Source: Panonychus citri (taxonomy: Eukaryota > Arthropoda > Arachnida > Trombidiformes > Tetranychidae). Taken from it: a stretch of 64,000 nt of DNA. Each line of letters begins with the position of its first letter. The first letter of the stretch is position 1. The DNA lies in the NCBI RefSeq assembly GCF_014898815.1, contig NW_026515546.1:124001-188000 (forward strand). Direction: 5' to 3'. The notes under the pieces are model-generated. The model ran no database searches and was not told the DNA's origin. It saw only the letters and a list, made by a program, of their open reading frames with translations. Positions 37,361 through 47,019 of the stretch are shown here, one piece after another. The translations under genes were made by a program, and so were the position numbers.

Positions 37361-37622
37361 GGGCTTTTCCATTAACTAATTTTTTAAATCAATTTGATTA
37401 ATCTGAATTATGGTGAGTTTTTTAGATAAGATTATCTAATCATCACTACGATTAGATTACTTGTTGGTTATTTGAAATGCACAGTGGAAGCTACGGCAAA
37501 AAGTTAATGGAAAAGGTAAAGCTCGGTTATTTTTCGAAATCAGCTGACAATTAACCGACCAGCTGATATTTTAACCAACATTCACCGAGTTTAATTCGGT
37601 TTTTCAGTTAATGGAAAAGCCC
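37361..37622. mobile_element. MITE, 262 b, inserted at the initiator of peptide gene 1
   Basis: Terminal inverted repeats GGGCTTTTCCATTAACT / AGTTAATGGAAAAGCCC, flanked on both sides by TTTAA (37356-37360 and 37623-37627). The paralogous locus at 40931-40942 reads TCAGTTTAATTTG with one TTTAA and no insert, which proves the insertion and its boundaries. No coding capacity. The superfamily is unclear: TTTAA could also be read as TTAA (piggyBac-like), but the symmetric ends favour a 5-b duplication. Confidence 0.9.
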
Positions 37623-37670
37623 TTTAATTTGTTTTGTTTTCAAAAGTAGAATCAAGTTTATCTCATTATC

Positions 37671-37835
37671 ATGAATTTCAACCTTTTTCTTGTCGTTCTA
37701 ATTTATCTAGTTTCCATTCTTACAACTGTTTCAACAGATCAATGCTCCAAGGAGGAAGACGATAACGAGGGTATACGGTCGTCGCCAATTCGTAACAAAA
37801 ATGCCCAAAATGGTTCATCTAAAAGAACGTTATAA
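37671..37835 (+). CDS. Small secreted peptide 1 (54 aa)
   Basis: Single exon. The first ~22 residues (MNFNLFLVVLIYLVSILTTV) are a strong signal peptide, nearly identical at the base level to the paralogue at 40983. The mature part is short and polar: acidic (CSKEEDDNEG) then basic (IRNKNAQNGSSKRTL), with one cysteine. AATAAA follows about 40 b after the stop. The conserved signal and diverged mature region are what fast-evolving secreted peptides show. I know no family for it, and its transcription may be affected by the MITE in the leader. Confidence 0.55.
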   Translation: MNFNLFLVVLIYLVSILTTVSTDQCSKEEDDNEGIRSSPIRNKNAQNGSSKRTL

Positions 37836-38079
37836 ACTAATTGTGATCGCTTTTAGTGTATGATAAATATTCTAGTAAATAAAATAATTCGATAATATTT
37901 TTGCTATTCAATCGATTATTTCGGAAAATCTGAGAGGTATTCTTACTCTCTGACCATTGAAATTCAATGAGTTTCACCTTTTGATTCCTTGGTTCCTGTC
38001 AATCAATCAAAAAGTAACAAAATCTTTTTGATATTTCTACTGCTAATCAAGTAAACTAATCAGTGTGATTGAGAATTAA

Positions 38080-38356
38080 GGGCTTTTCCATTAACTGGGA
38101 AGCCGAATTAAACTCGTTGAATGTTGGTTAAAATATTAGCTGGTTGGTTAATTGTCAGCTGATCGCGAAAAATAACCGAGCTTTACCTTTTCCATTAACT
38201 TTTTGCCGTAGCTTCCACTGTGCTTTTCAAATAACCAACAAGTAATCTAATCGTAGTGATGATTAGATAATCTTATCTAAAAAACTCACCATAATTCAGA
38301 TTAATCAAATTGGTTTATTGGTTTATTGGTTAAAAAATTAGTTAATGGAAAAGCCC
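38080..38356. mobile_element. Second copy of the 262-b MITE family, inverted
   Basis: 277 b, same terminal repeats (GGGCTTTTCCATTAACT; AGTTAATGGAAAAGCCC) and internal sequence as 37361-37622 in opposite orientation. It has an extra repeat of GGTTTATT near 38325. Flanks are ATTAA and TTTAG; the corresponding empty site near 41417 reads ATTAG, so each flank differs from it by one base. Confidence 0.88.
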
Positions 38357-39070
38357 TTTAGTTAAATTGTTTCTGGTAGATTGTTGGTAGATTGATGAAA
38401 GACATTAATAGTTAACAATTGATTAAGGTGATAACAATTACTTTGGTTTATCAAATTATCAATTTTGTTTTATCAATTGATTTTTTAGTCAAAAATATAA
38501 AATGTTTCGTATTGTGCTTGATTAAAATGCCGTCGATTAAATCGGTAACTTAATATCGATCGGTAGGCCTAAATTCTTACCGGTTTTCAATGAGAATTTC
38601 ATTCAAATTGATGAAAAAATGAGCCTGTGAATTAAAGGCATTAAATTTAGTGTTTATATCGAGTCTTCCAATTAATGCCTAATTCGGTTGGTTTTGTGTT
38701 AGAAGATAAACCAACAATTGTAAAATTTTAAGACGCAGAATTTAGTTGGATTACAGTTCTTCTTCTGGATAGAATGGACATTGGACAACATCGAGAAGGA
38801 ATCTACTAACGATCATCTTCACTCAATTCAATTCAATTATTCAAATCAAAATAAACAAGGTAATTAAAGTTAGCAAAAGCTTAAAGATAAAACTTAAGGT
38901 AAATATTGAGAATATGAGCTCAATGTTAGTTCAATTGTCGATTAAACTTCCGAACAAAATGATATAAAAAGGATCAATTTCATGACGATTATCATCAGTT
39001 TCATTTCGTTTTTTTCAAAAGTAAAACTAATAATCTCTTAAACTTTTTCTTCTTCTTCGTTATAATCACC
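38357..39070. other. Upstream of peptide gene 2
   Basis: AT-rich. 38839-38980 matches the inverse of 44495-44635, upstream of peptide copy 5, so the promoter module is itself duplicated. Confidence 0.6.
38961..38999 (+). promoter_or_regulatory. Core promoter of peptide gene 2
   Basis: TATAAAAAGG starts at 38963 and TCAGT at 38995, 32 b apart; the ATG follows at 39071. Confidence 0.7.
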
Positions 39071-39232
39071 ATGAATTTCCATCTTCTTTCTATCATTCTA
39101 ATTTTCATTATTGGATATGCTTCAGCTCAACAAAATGTAAGATGGGTTAGATCACAATCATGCGGAACTGTCTTCAACCCTGAAATCGGTTATTTCAAAA
39201 TATGTCCCCAGGATAAAGCAAACTCGCAATGA
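39071..39232 (+). CDS. Small secreted peptide 2 (53 aa)
   Basis: Single-exon reading: signal peptide MNFHLLSIILIFIIGYASA, then QQNVRWVRSQSCGTVFNPEI and a C-terminus with a second cysteine (YFKICPQDKANSQ), so one disulphide is possible. The core promoter is well formed. An alternative splice (GTAAGA at 39134 to CCCCAG before 39212) would shorten it to a phase-compatible peptide lacking both cysteines. The 3' flank (AATAAT..AATCATATTTTT, 39350) is related to that of peptide 1 and to sequence at 43570. Family unknown. Confidence 0.55.
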   Translation: MNFHLLSIILIFIIGYASAQQNVRWVRSQSCGTVFNPEIGYFKICPQDKANSQ

Positions 39233-39556
39233 TAATCGTCTCATTCCCAGAGCTATGGTTAATCATAAGTGGCGAAAAGATAAAAAACTTCAAGAAACGA
39301 ATTATCATCACTGATAATATATGAAAAAATATAAGCTAAAAAACAAAATAATTTAATCATATTTTTTCTACTTAACCAATTATTTCGCGATTCGGAATCA
39401 TTATTATTTTCAGATTCAACCAATAATAATTAATACCAACAATTGTAAGATTTTACGGTGCAGAGAAATCAAGAAAAAAAGTGAATGTTGATTTGTATTT
39501 TTCGTGAATTGAATTTAATCAACCATTGATTTTGTGATTTTAACCTTCAAATAAAA

Positions 39557-39862
39557 ATGCCTAACGAAGTAGTTCTGTTCCTTAGTTTTAATTTATTAAC
39601 AATTCTTAGTTTTTTTCTTCAAATTGTCTCAATCAAAGCGGGTAAGAAAACTTATTAATCTCTTTGGTCCTAATCCAAACCTTAATCGAAAAAAACAAAT
39701 TGCTTTTTCTTTCTTCCTTTCGGAAAAGAGGGAATCGCTTCCTCAGCCGATAAAATGGAAGTTCGAGATAATATTTAATCATCTCTCTGTTGTTTTCTTT
39801 GCTTCAATGAAGCTCCTGTAGCCCAGAATTGGCACCGATGTCGAGCTCGACCGCTTGTATGA
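39557..39862 (+). CDS. Possible two-exon secreted peptide
   Basis: Exon 39557-39641 encodes a hydrophobic leader (MPNEVVLFLSFNLLTILSFF ... IKA) and ends at a good donor (G/GTAAGA). A TGTAG acceptor at 39821 continues the frame with AQNWHRCRARPLV and a stop: 41 residues in total. Without splicing the frame ends soon after in GKKTY. There is no TATA/TCAGT promoter in the expected place. Weak call. Confidence 0.25.
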
Positions 39863-39867
39863 TCGTG

Positions 39868-40023
39868 CTAAATCTTGGATAATAGTCGATGTGAAAAAGA
39901 TTGTGTACCTTCAAATAATTGTTTTGAGAGGCCGTCTTGATCAGACTTTGCCGAGACAATGGTTAACATAACTCCAAGGAGAGTTATGAGAAGAGCAAGG
40001 ACTTTCACAAAGTTGAAATTCAT
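39868..40023 (-). CDS. Small secreted peptide 3 (51 aa)
   Basis: Single exon. Signal peptide MNFNFVKVLALLITLLGVML (cleavage probably after IVSA), then a polar mature part KSDQDGLSKQLFEGTQSF and SHRLLSKI, without cysteine. The MNFN start resembles the other members, and the promoter has the same geometry. A farther-upstream in-frame ATG exists but would put the hydrophobic segment internal, so MNFN is preferred. Family unknown. Confidence 0.6.
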   Translation of the reverse strand: MNFNFVKVLALLITLLGVMLTIVSAKSDQDGLSKQLFEGTQSFSHRLLSKI

Positions 40024-40105
40024 GATGATATTAGTTAATTTTATCACTTTTACAAAGCTAAACAAGAAACTTTGATTGTTATCGATGAGAATCAAGTTGA
40101 ATGGA

Positions 40106-40143
40106 ACTGATACAAATTCAATTAGAAACTCATCTTTTTTATA
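40106..40143 (-). promoter_or_regulatory. Core promoter of peptide gene 3
   Basis: On the minus strand TATAAAAAAG begins at 40143 and TCAGT at 40110, 33 b apart; the ATG is 87 b further at 40023. Confidence 0.7.
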
Positions 40144-40898
40144 GCTCAGAGCAAAAGTATTGGGAATCAGTTAATCAACGATGATTAATCATTTCAACGC
40201 CACATCACCTCATCATCCAAAATCTGAATAAACATGGAAACAAATTGAACCCATTTTTAGGTGAAAGTGATAATTAAATCATTTATTTTTCTCTTCACTT
40301 TTCTGAATTGTTTGGTAAGCTGATTGTTCATGTTTATTTTTCACAAGCCAAGTTCATTTTAATCAGAAAGATGATTAATTTTTTGACTACAGAGGTTGCT
40401 ACACTTAGAGCAAAAAATAGCGCTGTCTACATAACTAAAAGGGTTAATCTCTTGATGAACTAATCCTTAAGCTAATCCAAGCTTAATGGTACTAATCCAC
40501 TAGGTGGAGACTGTGAAAGTCAAGTTGTAATTGTCTTTGCTTAATTTTGTTTACATTCAAAGAAATTTGATTGGACAGTTCTAGATACATTTACTTGACT
40601 ATTATTAAATGAATGCGGTGCTAATTGTATTTTTGGTGCTAAAAGTAATACAGAATACTAATTTATAATTTACTCCAAAAAGCCATTTACATAACCAACA
40701 TTCACCAAATCTATTGATTAATGAGATGTAAGAACCAATAATCAAATGAACTATTAATAGATACCTGACGATCAAATACTCAAAGTAAATACCTGAGTAA
40801 ATGAAGATGATTAATAACAAATATCACCTAATTAGCTGAGCTAAATTAATACTAGTATTGAGAATTAGTCATTGATATTTAACCATGAAAAAAATGAT

Positions 40899-40935
40899 GT
40901 AAAAAGGATGAGGTTAGAGGGGAATCACTATCAGT
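40899..40935 (+). promoter_or_regulatory. Core promoter of peptide gene 4
   Basis: TGTAAAAAGG at 40899 and TCAGT at 40931, 32 b apart. Confidence 0.55.
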
Positions 40936-40982
40936 TTAATTTGTTTTGTTTTCAAAAGTAGAATCAAGTTTATCTCATTATC

Positions 40983-41135
40983 ATGAATTTCAACCTTTTT
41001 CTTGTCGTTCTAATTTATCTAGTTTCCATTCTTACAACTGTTTCAATAGTTCAATTGTCCGAGGACGAGATAATACGTGCCAAGTCGTGGCAAAAATCGC
41101 GAAACACTTCAAGAGTGAAAGACTCCTATTCATAA
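40983..41135 (+). CDS. Small secreted peptide 4 (50 aa)
   Basis: Single exon. Signal peptide identical to peptide 1 for 21 residues (MNFNLFLVVLIYLVSILTTV and the following S), then a different mature part: IVQLSEDEIIRAKSWQKSRN and TSRVKDSYS, basic and without cysteine. The difference from peptide 1 results from base changes plus small indels confined to the mature region. Function unknown. Confidence 0.55.
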   Translation: MNFNLFLVVLIYLVSILTTVSIVQLSEDEIIRAKSWQKSRNTSRVKDSYS

Positions 41136-41418
41136 TTTCAAGAGCAATTTTGTGGTTCATGTAAAATTTGTAACGAACGAATTGTGATCACTTTTAGTAT
41201 GATAAATATTCTAGTAAATAAAATAATACGATAATATTTTTTGCTATTCAATCGATTATTTCGGAAAATCTGAGAGGTATTCTTACTCTCTGACCATAGA
41301 CATTCAATGAGTTTCACCTTTTGATTCCTTGTGTTCCTGTCAATCAATCAAAAAGTAACAAAATCTTTTTGATATTTCTACTGCTAATCAAGTAAACTAA
41401 TCAGTGTGATTGAGAATT

Positions 41419-42291
41419 AGTTAATAAAAATAATGATCAAGGATCGGTTATAAATAATGAATGACATTGGACACAAAAAGAAAACATTAGATAAACAAAC
41501 CAACCTTTAATTGTCCATCCAATTGACTTTAAATGATCATGTTGATTGTTGTTTTAATTGCTTTCCCACAATTAAGAAAACTTTTCCATCACATTGATGT
41601 AATAATTAAAGGGTCAAACGTGAATTGATTAGTAAATCAATCTGGTTGAACAATAAAAATTGTTAAAGTTTCTCTTCAACAAATCGTTAAAAAAAGTTTC
41701 AAAATGAAACAACTGATTGATTGAAGTAATTAGTTAGGTATTCAAGTTAATTGAAAGATTGTTTAATTTGTAATGAGAAACTGAATTAAATTGATTCTAT
41801 GTTTTAACATCAAGAATTAAGATAAACAATCAAGAGAAAATTTTTCCGTTTCAATAATCCAGGATTCCTTATGATCTATTACAAGGTTTAACTACAATAT
41901 CAATTATACAGTTTAGAAATCGTTTAATTGGTCGCTTAATTGTTGATCTAATTGAATGATATTAATTTTTGGCTCAAAAAGCCAATTTAACTTGATTAAA
42001 GATAAAAAAAAAGTTTTCAATGAAGTGTAAATGTTAATAACTAAAAAGTGAATTAACTTTGTACTCTTGTTTACAAACTCCCAATTTCTTAATGTGATCT
42101 TAATAGATGATCAAAGTTAATAAGCCATCAATTATGTTTAATTAACTAGTTTGTTTTTGTTTTAAAATTATCACACCTTAATAATTTATCTGTTAGATTT
42201 GACATCCAAAATGTTTTTTAGATAATATAATTGAGATACATTATTAGATATATATTAATACAAGCATTTAGATTTTTCTATTGAGTTATAA
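41419..42291. other. AT-rich intergenic
   Basis: Contains GTTATAAATAATG at 41439 and a short frame MIMLIVVLIAFPQLRKLF at 41533, too weak to call. Nothing else seen. Confidence 0.4.
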
Positions 42292-42544
42292 CTCAATAAT
42301 GAAAGATAATCGTCAAGTTACCAACGTGACCTCAAAACAATCTGTAACATTATATTAGATCCTAGATTATTATTGATCTTACAAGACTTAACTCGATTCA
42401 ATTGTTAAAAGATTTAATTAAATCAATGTGAATGATTATTGTTGATTGATTGAAATTGTAATGATATTGTAATGATTATTATCTTTATGCTCTTACTAAC
42501 TTTAATTACCTTGTTTATTTTGATTTGAATATCAAGTGGGAATT
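42292..42544. repeat. Inverted repeat, left arm (partner 46531-46781)
   Basis: About 250 b matching the reverse complement of 46531-46781 closely (AGATAATCGTCAAGTTACCA; TTATATTAGATCCTAGATTA). The arms are 4.0 kb apart and enclose the direct repeats and peptide copy 5. Confidence 0.85.
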
Positions 42545-42978
42545 AGTTAGTCATCAACACGAATGATATAAACGTTTATACAGCAATTCAATCATTGAAT
42601 TTTCATCTCAATTAAAAAATCTATTTGACTTTTGGTACATTGTATTTAGTTCATATACTGTTTCCTTTTCCTTCATTGAAACTTAAAATTGAATTTGTTT
42701 TGTTTTACCAAATGAATGTTTAATCAGATTTAATCAACTTTTCGGGTATTCAAATTAAAGATAAAAACTTTTATTCAATTACAACAATACAAATTGTTTC
42801 AACAAGAGGCTTCATTGTGTGTTTCCTTTTCCTCATTTTTTTAAATAAAAGTTTTACTTTGAGTACCAAAATCATAATACTGCTCTTATTGTTGTTCTTT
42901 TTATAATTTTATTTGGAAATCTAAATTAAATAAACATTCCAAGTTATGACCAGTAAAGAACGAAAGTAGTATTTTCAA
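42475..42978 (+). repeat. Direct repeat copy 1 (partner 44581-45079)
   Basis: About 500 b; shared landmarks AGTCATCAACACGAATGATA, AAACGTTTATACAGCAATTC and CATACTGTTTCCTTTTCC. Differences are mostly small indels. Its first 70 b overlap the inverted-repeat arm. Confidence 0.88.
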
Positions 42979-44208
42979 GCTTTCGTGGTTATTCTGATTT
43001 TAAATTACTTTTCTTCGCAATTACTAAACTGTTGTCGTGCCCCGTATGTTTCTTACCTGTGTTGCTTGAGAAAATTTGAATTAAATTGAACTGAATATTA
43101 AGACTAACTTGATTAACTTTGATGTTTGATTACATTTGATCAACTAAAAAGTGATTTAACTTGTTAACTGCTTTTAAATAGCCAATTGTTAATTTTTGTT
43201 GTCGTCCTTTGTGATATAACTTTTCATATCACATATATTACGAAAGTAATAAAATGTGATATATCCCATATTTCAACGGGTATAGTTTAGAAACATGATT
43301 CGAAATAATTGCTTAGATTTGAAAAATGTTGTTTAAATTAGAAATGTTCGATTTGAGTATAATCGTCATATCGATCGACGAAATATCGATATATATCGAT
43401 ATAAAAGAAAGATGAAAAAGAAAAGAAAAGAAAGGAAAAGGAGGAAAAGTCAAGATTACAAAGATTGTTTCAAAACCAGATGATCCAAACGATAGTTACT
43501 AGACGATTGATGAAAAAGATAAAAACCATGAACTGTAATCAGTGATGGTATGAAACGAATAAAACCTAATAAATAAAATAATTTAATCATATTTTTGCCC
43601 GTCAACCAATTATTTTGAGATTCACATTCAAAACAATGACATTTAAACGCGCTCTTTCATCATTGACCTAAAATGGCCTATGATCTTCGAATGTAAAATG
43701 CAGTATCGGTTAAATTCACACTATTCAAATCTTTAGGACTCATAGTTACCGAGAAAAGTGACGAAAATAGCTGAATATCTGGACTTTTGGAAGACACGTA
43801 TTTGAATTGTCTCTTCTCGATCTATGCGAAAATTGTATCGATGATTTTAACCTTAGTAGAGACCATGATGGTAACTCTCATCTTCTTCTCACAAAAGATT
43901 TTGAATAATGATTAGATTAACACGGCAATACAGCATTCAACATCACCATTTGTTGACAAAACTTATCAGAACTAGAGGAAACTTCTCGGATCGTGGGTGA
44001 AATCAGACGAAAATGTGAGACTTGAAATAATGTTGAATGAACGGATTATTTTAATGTTATCATATTAGTTTTAAATCAATTCGAAATTGACAGATAAATG
44101 ATGTGTTGGAGGATTGTTTATTTGACCGATAGGGATAGAGAAAGGACAGAATGTTAATGGATTCAATTTATTAATTAGATGTCACTCCTGCATTGGCCAT
44201 ATTGTTGA
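42979..44208. other. Gene-free stretch with relics
   Basis: 43570-43625 resembles the 3' flanks of the peptide genes (AATAAAATAATTTAATCATA), so a peptide copy may once have preceded it, but no signal-peptide frame remains. 43235-43400 is AT-rich with palindromic CGATATATCGATAT. Confidence 0.4.
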
Positions 44209-44373
44209 TCACTTCGTTAGATCACTCGGCAACGTCAACGGAGATCTTCCATAGTTCAGGGACCAGTACCGACAACAGCTTTAACCGTCTCTCTTTTCCA
44301 CCACAAGTCCCATGGTTGTATAGAGAAGTGTAACAAGCGTGATTATCAGAACTTGGATTAGATTGAAATTCAT
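44209..44373 (-). pseudogene. Small secreted peptide copy 5, interrupted by a stop
   Basis: Starts MNFNLIQVLIITLVTLLYTT, a typical family signal peptide, reaches VVEKRDG and stops at TAA (44283-44281) after 30 residues. The same frame continues open after that stop (SCCRYWSLNYGRSPLTLPSD) to a TGA at 44209, which gives the 54-codon length of the other members. A single nonsense change is therefore the simplest reading. The 30-residue product could still be made. Confidence 0.5.
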
Positions 44374-44474
44374 AGTGTATAACTAAATAAATGGAATACT
44401 TATGATGAGATTATTATACTTAGACACCGTAATAAAACGTTGATTGATATCACTTTGAACACAAAACGAATGAA

Positions 44475-44515
44475 ACTAACGATGGTTCGTTTAAGAATTG
44501 ATACTTTTTATATCA
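44475..44515 (-). promoter_or_regulatory. Core promoter of peptide copy 5
   Basis: TGATATAAAAAG at 44515-44504, as in peptide 2, but the initiator reads TTAGT (44479-44475) instead of TCAGT at the usual spacing. Confidence 0.55.
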
Positions 44516-44635
44516 TTTTATTCGGAAGTTTGATCGACAATTGAACTAACATTGAGCTCATATTCTAAATATTTACCTTAATTATTATCTTTATGCTCTT
44601 ACTTACTTTAATTACCTTGTTTATTTTGATTTGAA
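44495..44635 (-). repeat. Duplicated promoter module, inverse of 38839-38980
   Basis: Both contain TGAGCTCAATGTTAGTTCAA, TCGAT(T/C)AAACTTCCGAA and ATGATATAAAAAG in the same order before a MNF-type peptide. Confidence 0.85.
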
Positions 44636-45079
44636 TATCAAGTGGGAATTAGTTAGTCATCAACACGAATGATATAAACGTTTATACAGCAATTCAATCA
44701 TTGAATTTTCATCTCAATTAAAAATCTATTTGACTTTTAATTTTGTTGTATTTAGTTCATATACTGTTTCCTTTTCCTTCATTGAAACTTAAAATTGAAT
44801 TTGTTTTGTTTTACCAAATGAATGTTTAATCAAGATTTAATCAACTTTGAATTATTCAAATTAAAGGTAAAAACTTTTTTATTCAATTACAACAATACAA
44901 ATTGTTTCAACAAGAGCTTCATTATGTGTTTCCTTTCTCATTTTTTTTAAATAAAAAGTTTTACTTTGGTACCAAAATCATAATACTACTCTTATTGTTG
45001 TTCTTTTATAATTTTGTTCAAAATCTAAATTAAATAAACATTCAATGTAAGCCAGTAAAGAACGGAGTAGTATTTTCAA
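44581..45079 (+). repeat. Direct repeat copy 2
   Basis: Copy of 42475-42978. Its first 55 b overlap the duplicated promoter module. Confidence 0.88.
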
Positions 45080-46530
45080 TCATGTAAAGTTGCAAGAATT
45101 CGATTTTTCGAATAGCCCATAAAAAGAAAATACTGAAATTTGTTAGAGGGGTTGAAGTGAAAATCTAGTTACTCAAAAAAACAGCGCCAATGATGAAAAT
45201 TCTAATTTTAAGATATTTATGAATGTTGTTTCGATATGTCACAGTGTAGATTACAGTTTAGATTTCATTAATATATTCTGTCAATCTGTAGATATTTTGA
45301 GAGCTATTTACCAGTGAACCTAAATTTCCATTAACGATACTGATTAAACTTTTACTCAACTGATTTGTTTCAGTCAGATTTATTATTTATATAATTATTC
45401 TGATAATTTAGTGATTTTAATATCGTTTAATGTCCCACATTCTCTAAATTTTATGTGTTTATGGTTGGATCGTCAGGGGATCCAGCGAAAGAAGTTGGTT
45501 GGTCATTAACTTGATCAACACGGTAACCGACCTGGCGTAAGCAAATGAATCTCCACCCCTCGATTTATTAACCGACAAGTTTACTCTTCAGTGATCAATT
45601 CTTTGATAGTATCCGATACGCGATCGTTGGAAGTTCAACAAAACGCTCGCCATTAGCACGGTCAATACCTCAATCATTCATGATTTTTTCTAGCTAAACG
45701 TTGGACGCCCACGGTGGTTTTTATGATTAAACTACTTTAGTTTCATAAACTTCTACCTCATGTCCTTCACCGTCGATTTGATTAGAGCTAAAACTGCACT
45801 TGTTGATACACATTTCTTGTTACCGTCCAAAGTGATTAACAACCGTACTCTTGATATTGGTTGAAAATTCAATGATTGAATTTCATATAAACGTTTATAT
45901 CATTCGTGTTGATGACTAACTAATTCAATGTAGAAGAAAAGACTTCAAACCAAAGGAAATTATGTTTCATACAATAGGCACGAAAGTCAACTATCGTTTT
46001 ATTCTTTCTTTTTCCCTTTCTTTTTAGATGAAATTAAAAAGTTAATTTAATGATTTTCTTTATTGTTTTGAATAATTTATTATTTCAATATAATCTTATT
46101 AATTGATAAGGTTATTTAATTAACTATTTTCAAAAATTGATCAATTAGATTTTACTTCATTAAACAATCTGTTGTGTATTAATATTAGCATGGTGAAAAA
46201 GAAAGCTTATACTACGTCTCCAGTATAAGCGATTATTAAAGACTTGTAGTTGACAATTTTTTTTTGATTTAATTTAAAGATTCTGTAACGAATATATCAA
46301 ATTAATTTAAAACTGAGGAAAAAATACAAAATATAATTAAAACAAAATTTTATTGATTAATTAATTTAATTAATTTGAAAACCAAGAGAAAAGAAAACAA
46401 AAAGAAAGAAAGAGAGAAAGAAAAGGAAAAAATATGAAAAAGAAATGGAAAAAGAAAGAAAAGATTTTATTGAGATGTGATTGTGTATTACATTGCTGTT
46501 CAATCATTCTATTTCATCTACTGTTTTGCT
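45080..46530. other. Gene-free stretch
   Basis: 45460-45860 is less AT-rich than its surroundings and may be a gene or element relic, but every frame is interrupted. 45890-45930 is an inverted fragment of the direct repeat (AACGTTTATATCATTCGTGT). 46380-46460 is A/G-rich. Confidence 0.4.
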
Positions 46531-46781
46531 AATTCCCATGATATTCAAATCAAAATAAACAAGGTAATTAAAGTTAGTAAGAGCATAAAGATAATAATCA
46601 TTACAATATCATTACAATTTCAATCAATCAACAATAATCATTCACATTGATTTAATTAAATCTTTTAACAATTGAATCGAGTTAAGTCTTGTAAGATCAA
46701 TAATAATCTAGGATCTAATATAATGTTACAGATTGTTTTGAGGTCACGTTGGTAACTTGACGATTATCTTTCATTATTGAG
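46531..46781. repeat. Inverted repeat, right arm (partner 42292-42544)
   Basis: Reverse complement of 42292-42544. Confidence 0.85.
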
Positions 46782-47019
46782 ATGAATTTTCTCGATTGTT
46801 TCTATGGTCAGATTTCCGAGTCAATCGTGATTAACTTGAACAGTTAATTTGAGTGAAACCTTATACTGAAACGTACTTATACAATAAGTGATAAATATGA
46901 ACATTGTATTTGAATAGAAATTAAATATTTATTGAATTTTCTGGTTGGGAATCAAAGGAATCAACATTTCCATACAATCAACTGATTTTACTGTGTAATT
47001 CTGTCACAAAGTTGAAGGT

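Larger units (their letters stand above)
37130..38079 (+). repeat. Segmental duplication, copy 1 (contains peptide gene and MITE)
   Basis: Matches 40668-41418 in the same orientation once the 262-b MITE at 37361-37622 is removed. Conserved parts include the sequence before the promoter, the promoter, the signal-peptide codons and the 3' flank (AAATATTCTAGTAAATAAAA; TTTCGGAAAATCTGAGAGGT). Confidence 0.88.
40668..41418 (+). repeat. Segmental duplication, copy 2 (empty MITE site)
   Basis: Paralogue of 37130-38079 lacking both MITEs. Homology covers the leader, signal peptide and 3' flank, and is lowest in the mature-peptide codons. Confidence 0.88.

Noticed and set aside
41533..41628. 31-codon frame MIMLIVVLIAFPQLRKLF after a TATAAATA
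   Set aside because: No TCAGT at the expected spacing, no similarity to the peptide family, signal segment short; chance is likely.
45460..45860. GC-richer patch
   Set aside because: All six frames are interrupted and nothing is recognisable; only its composition stands out.
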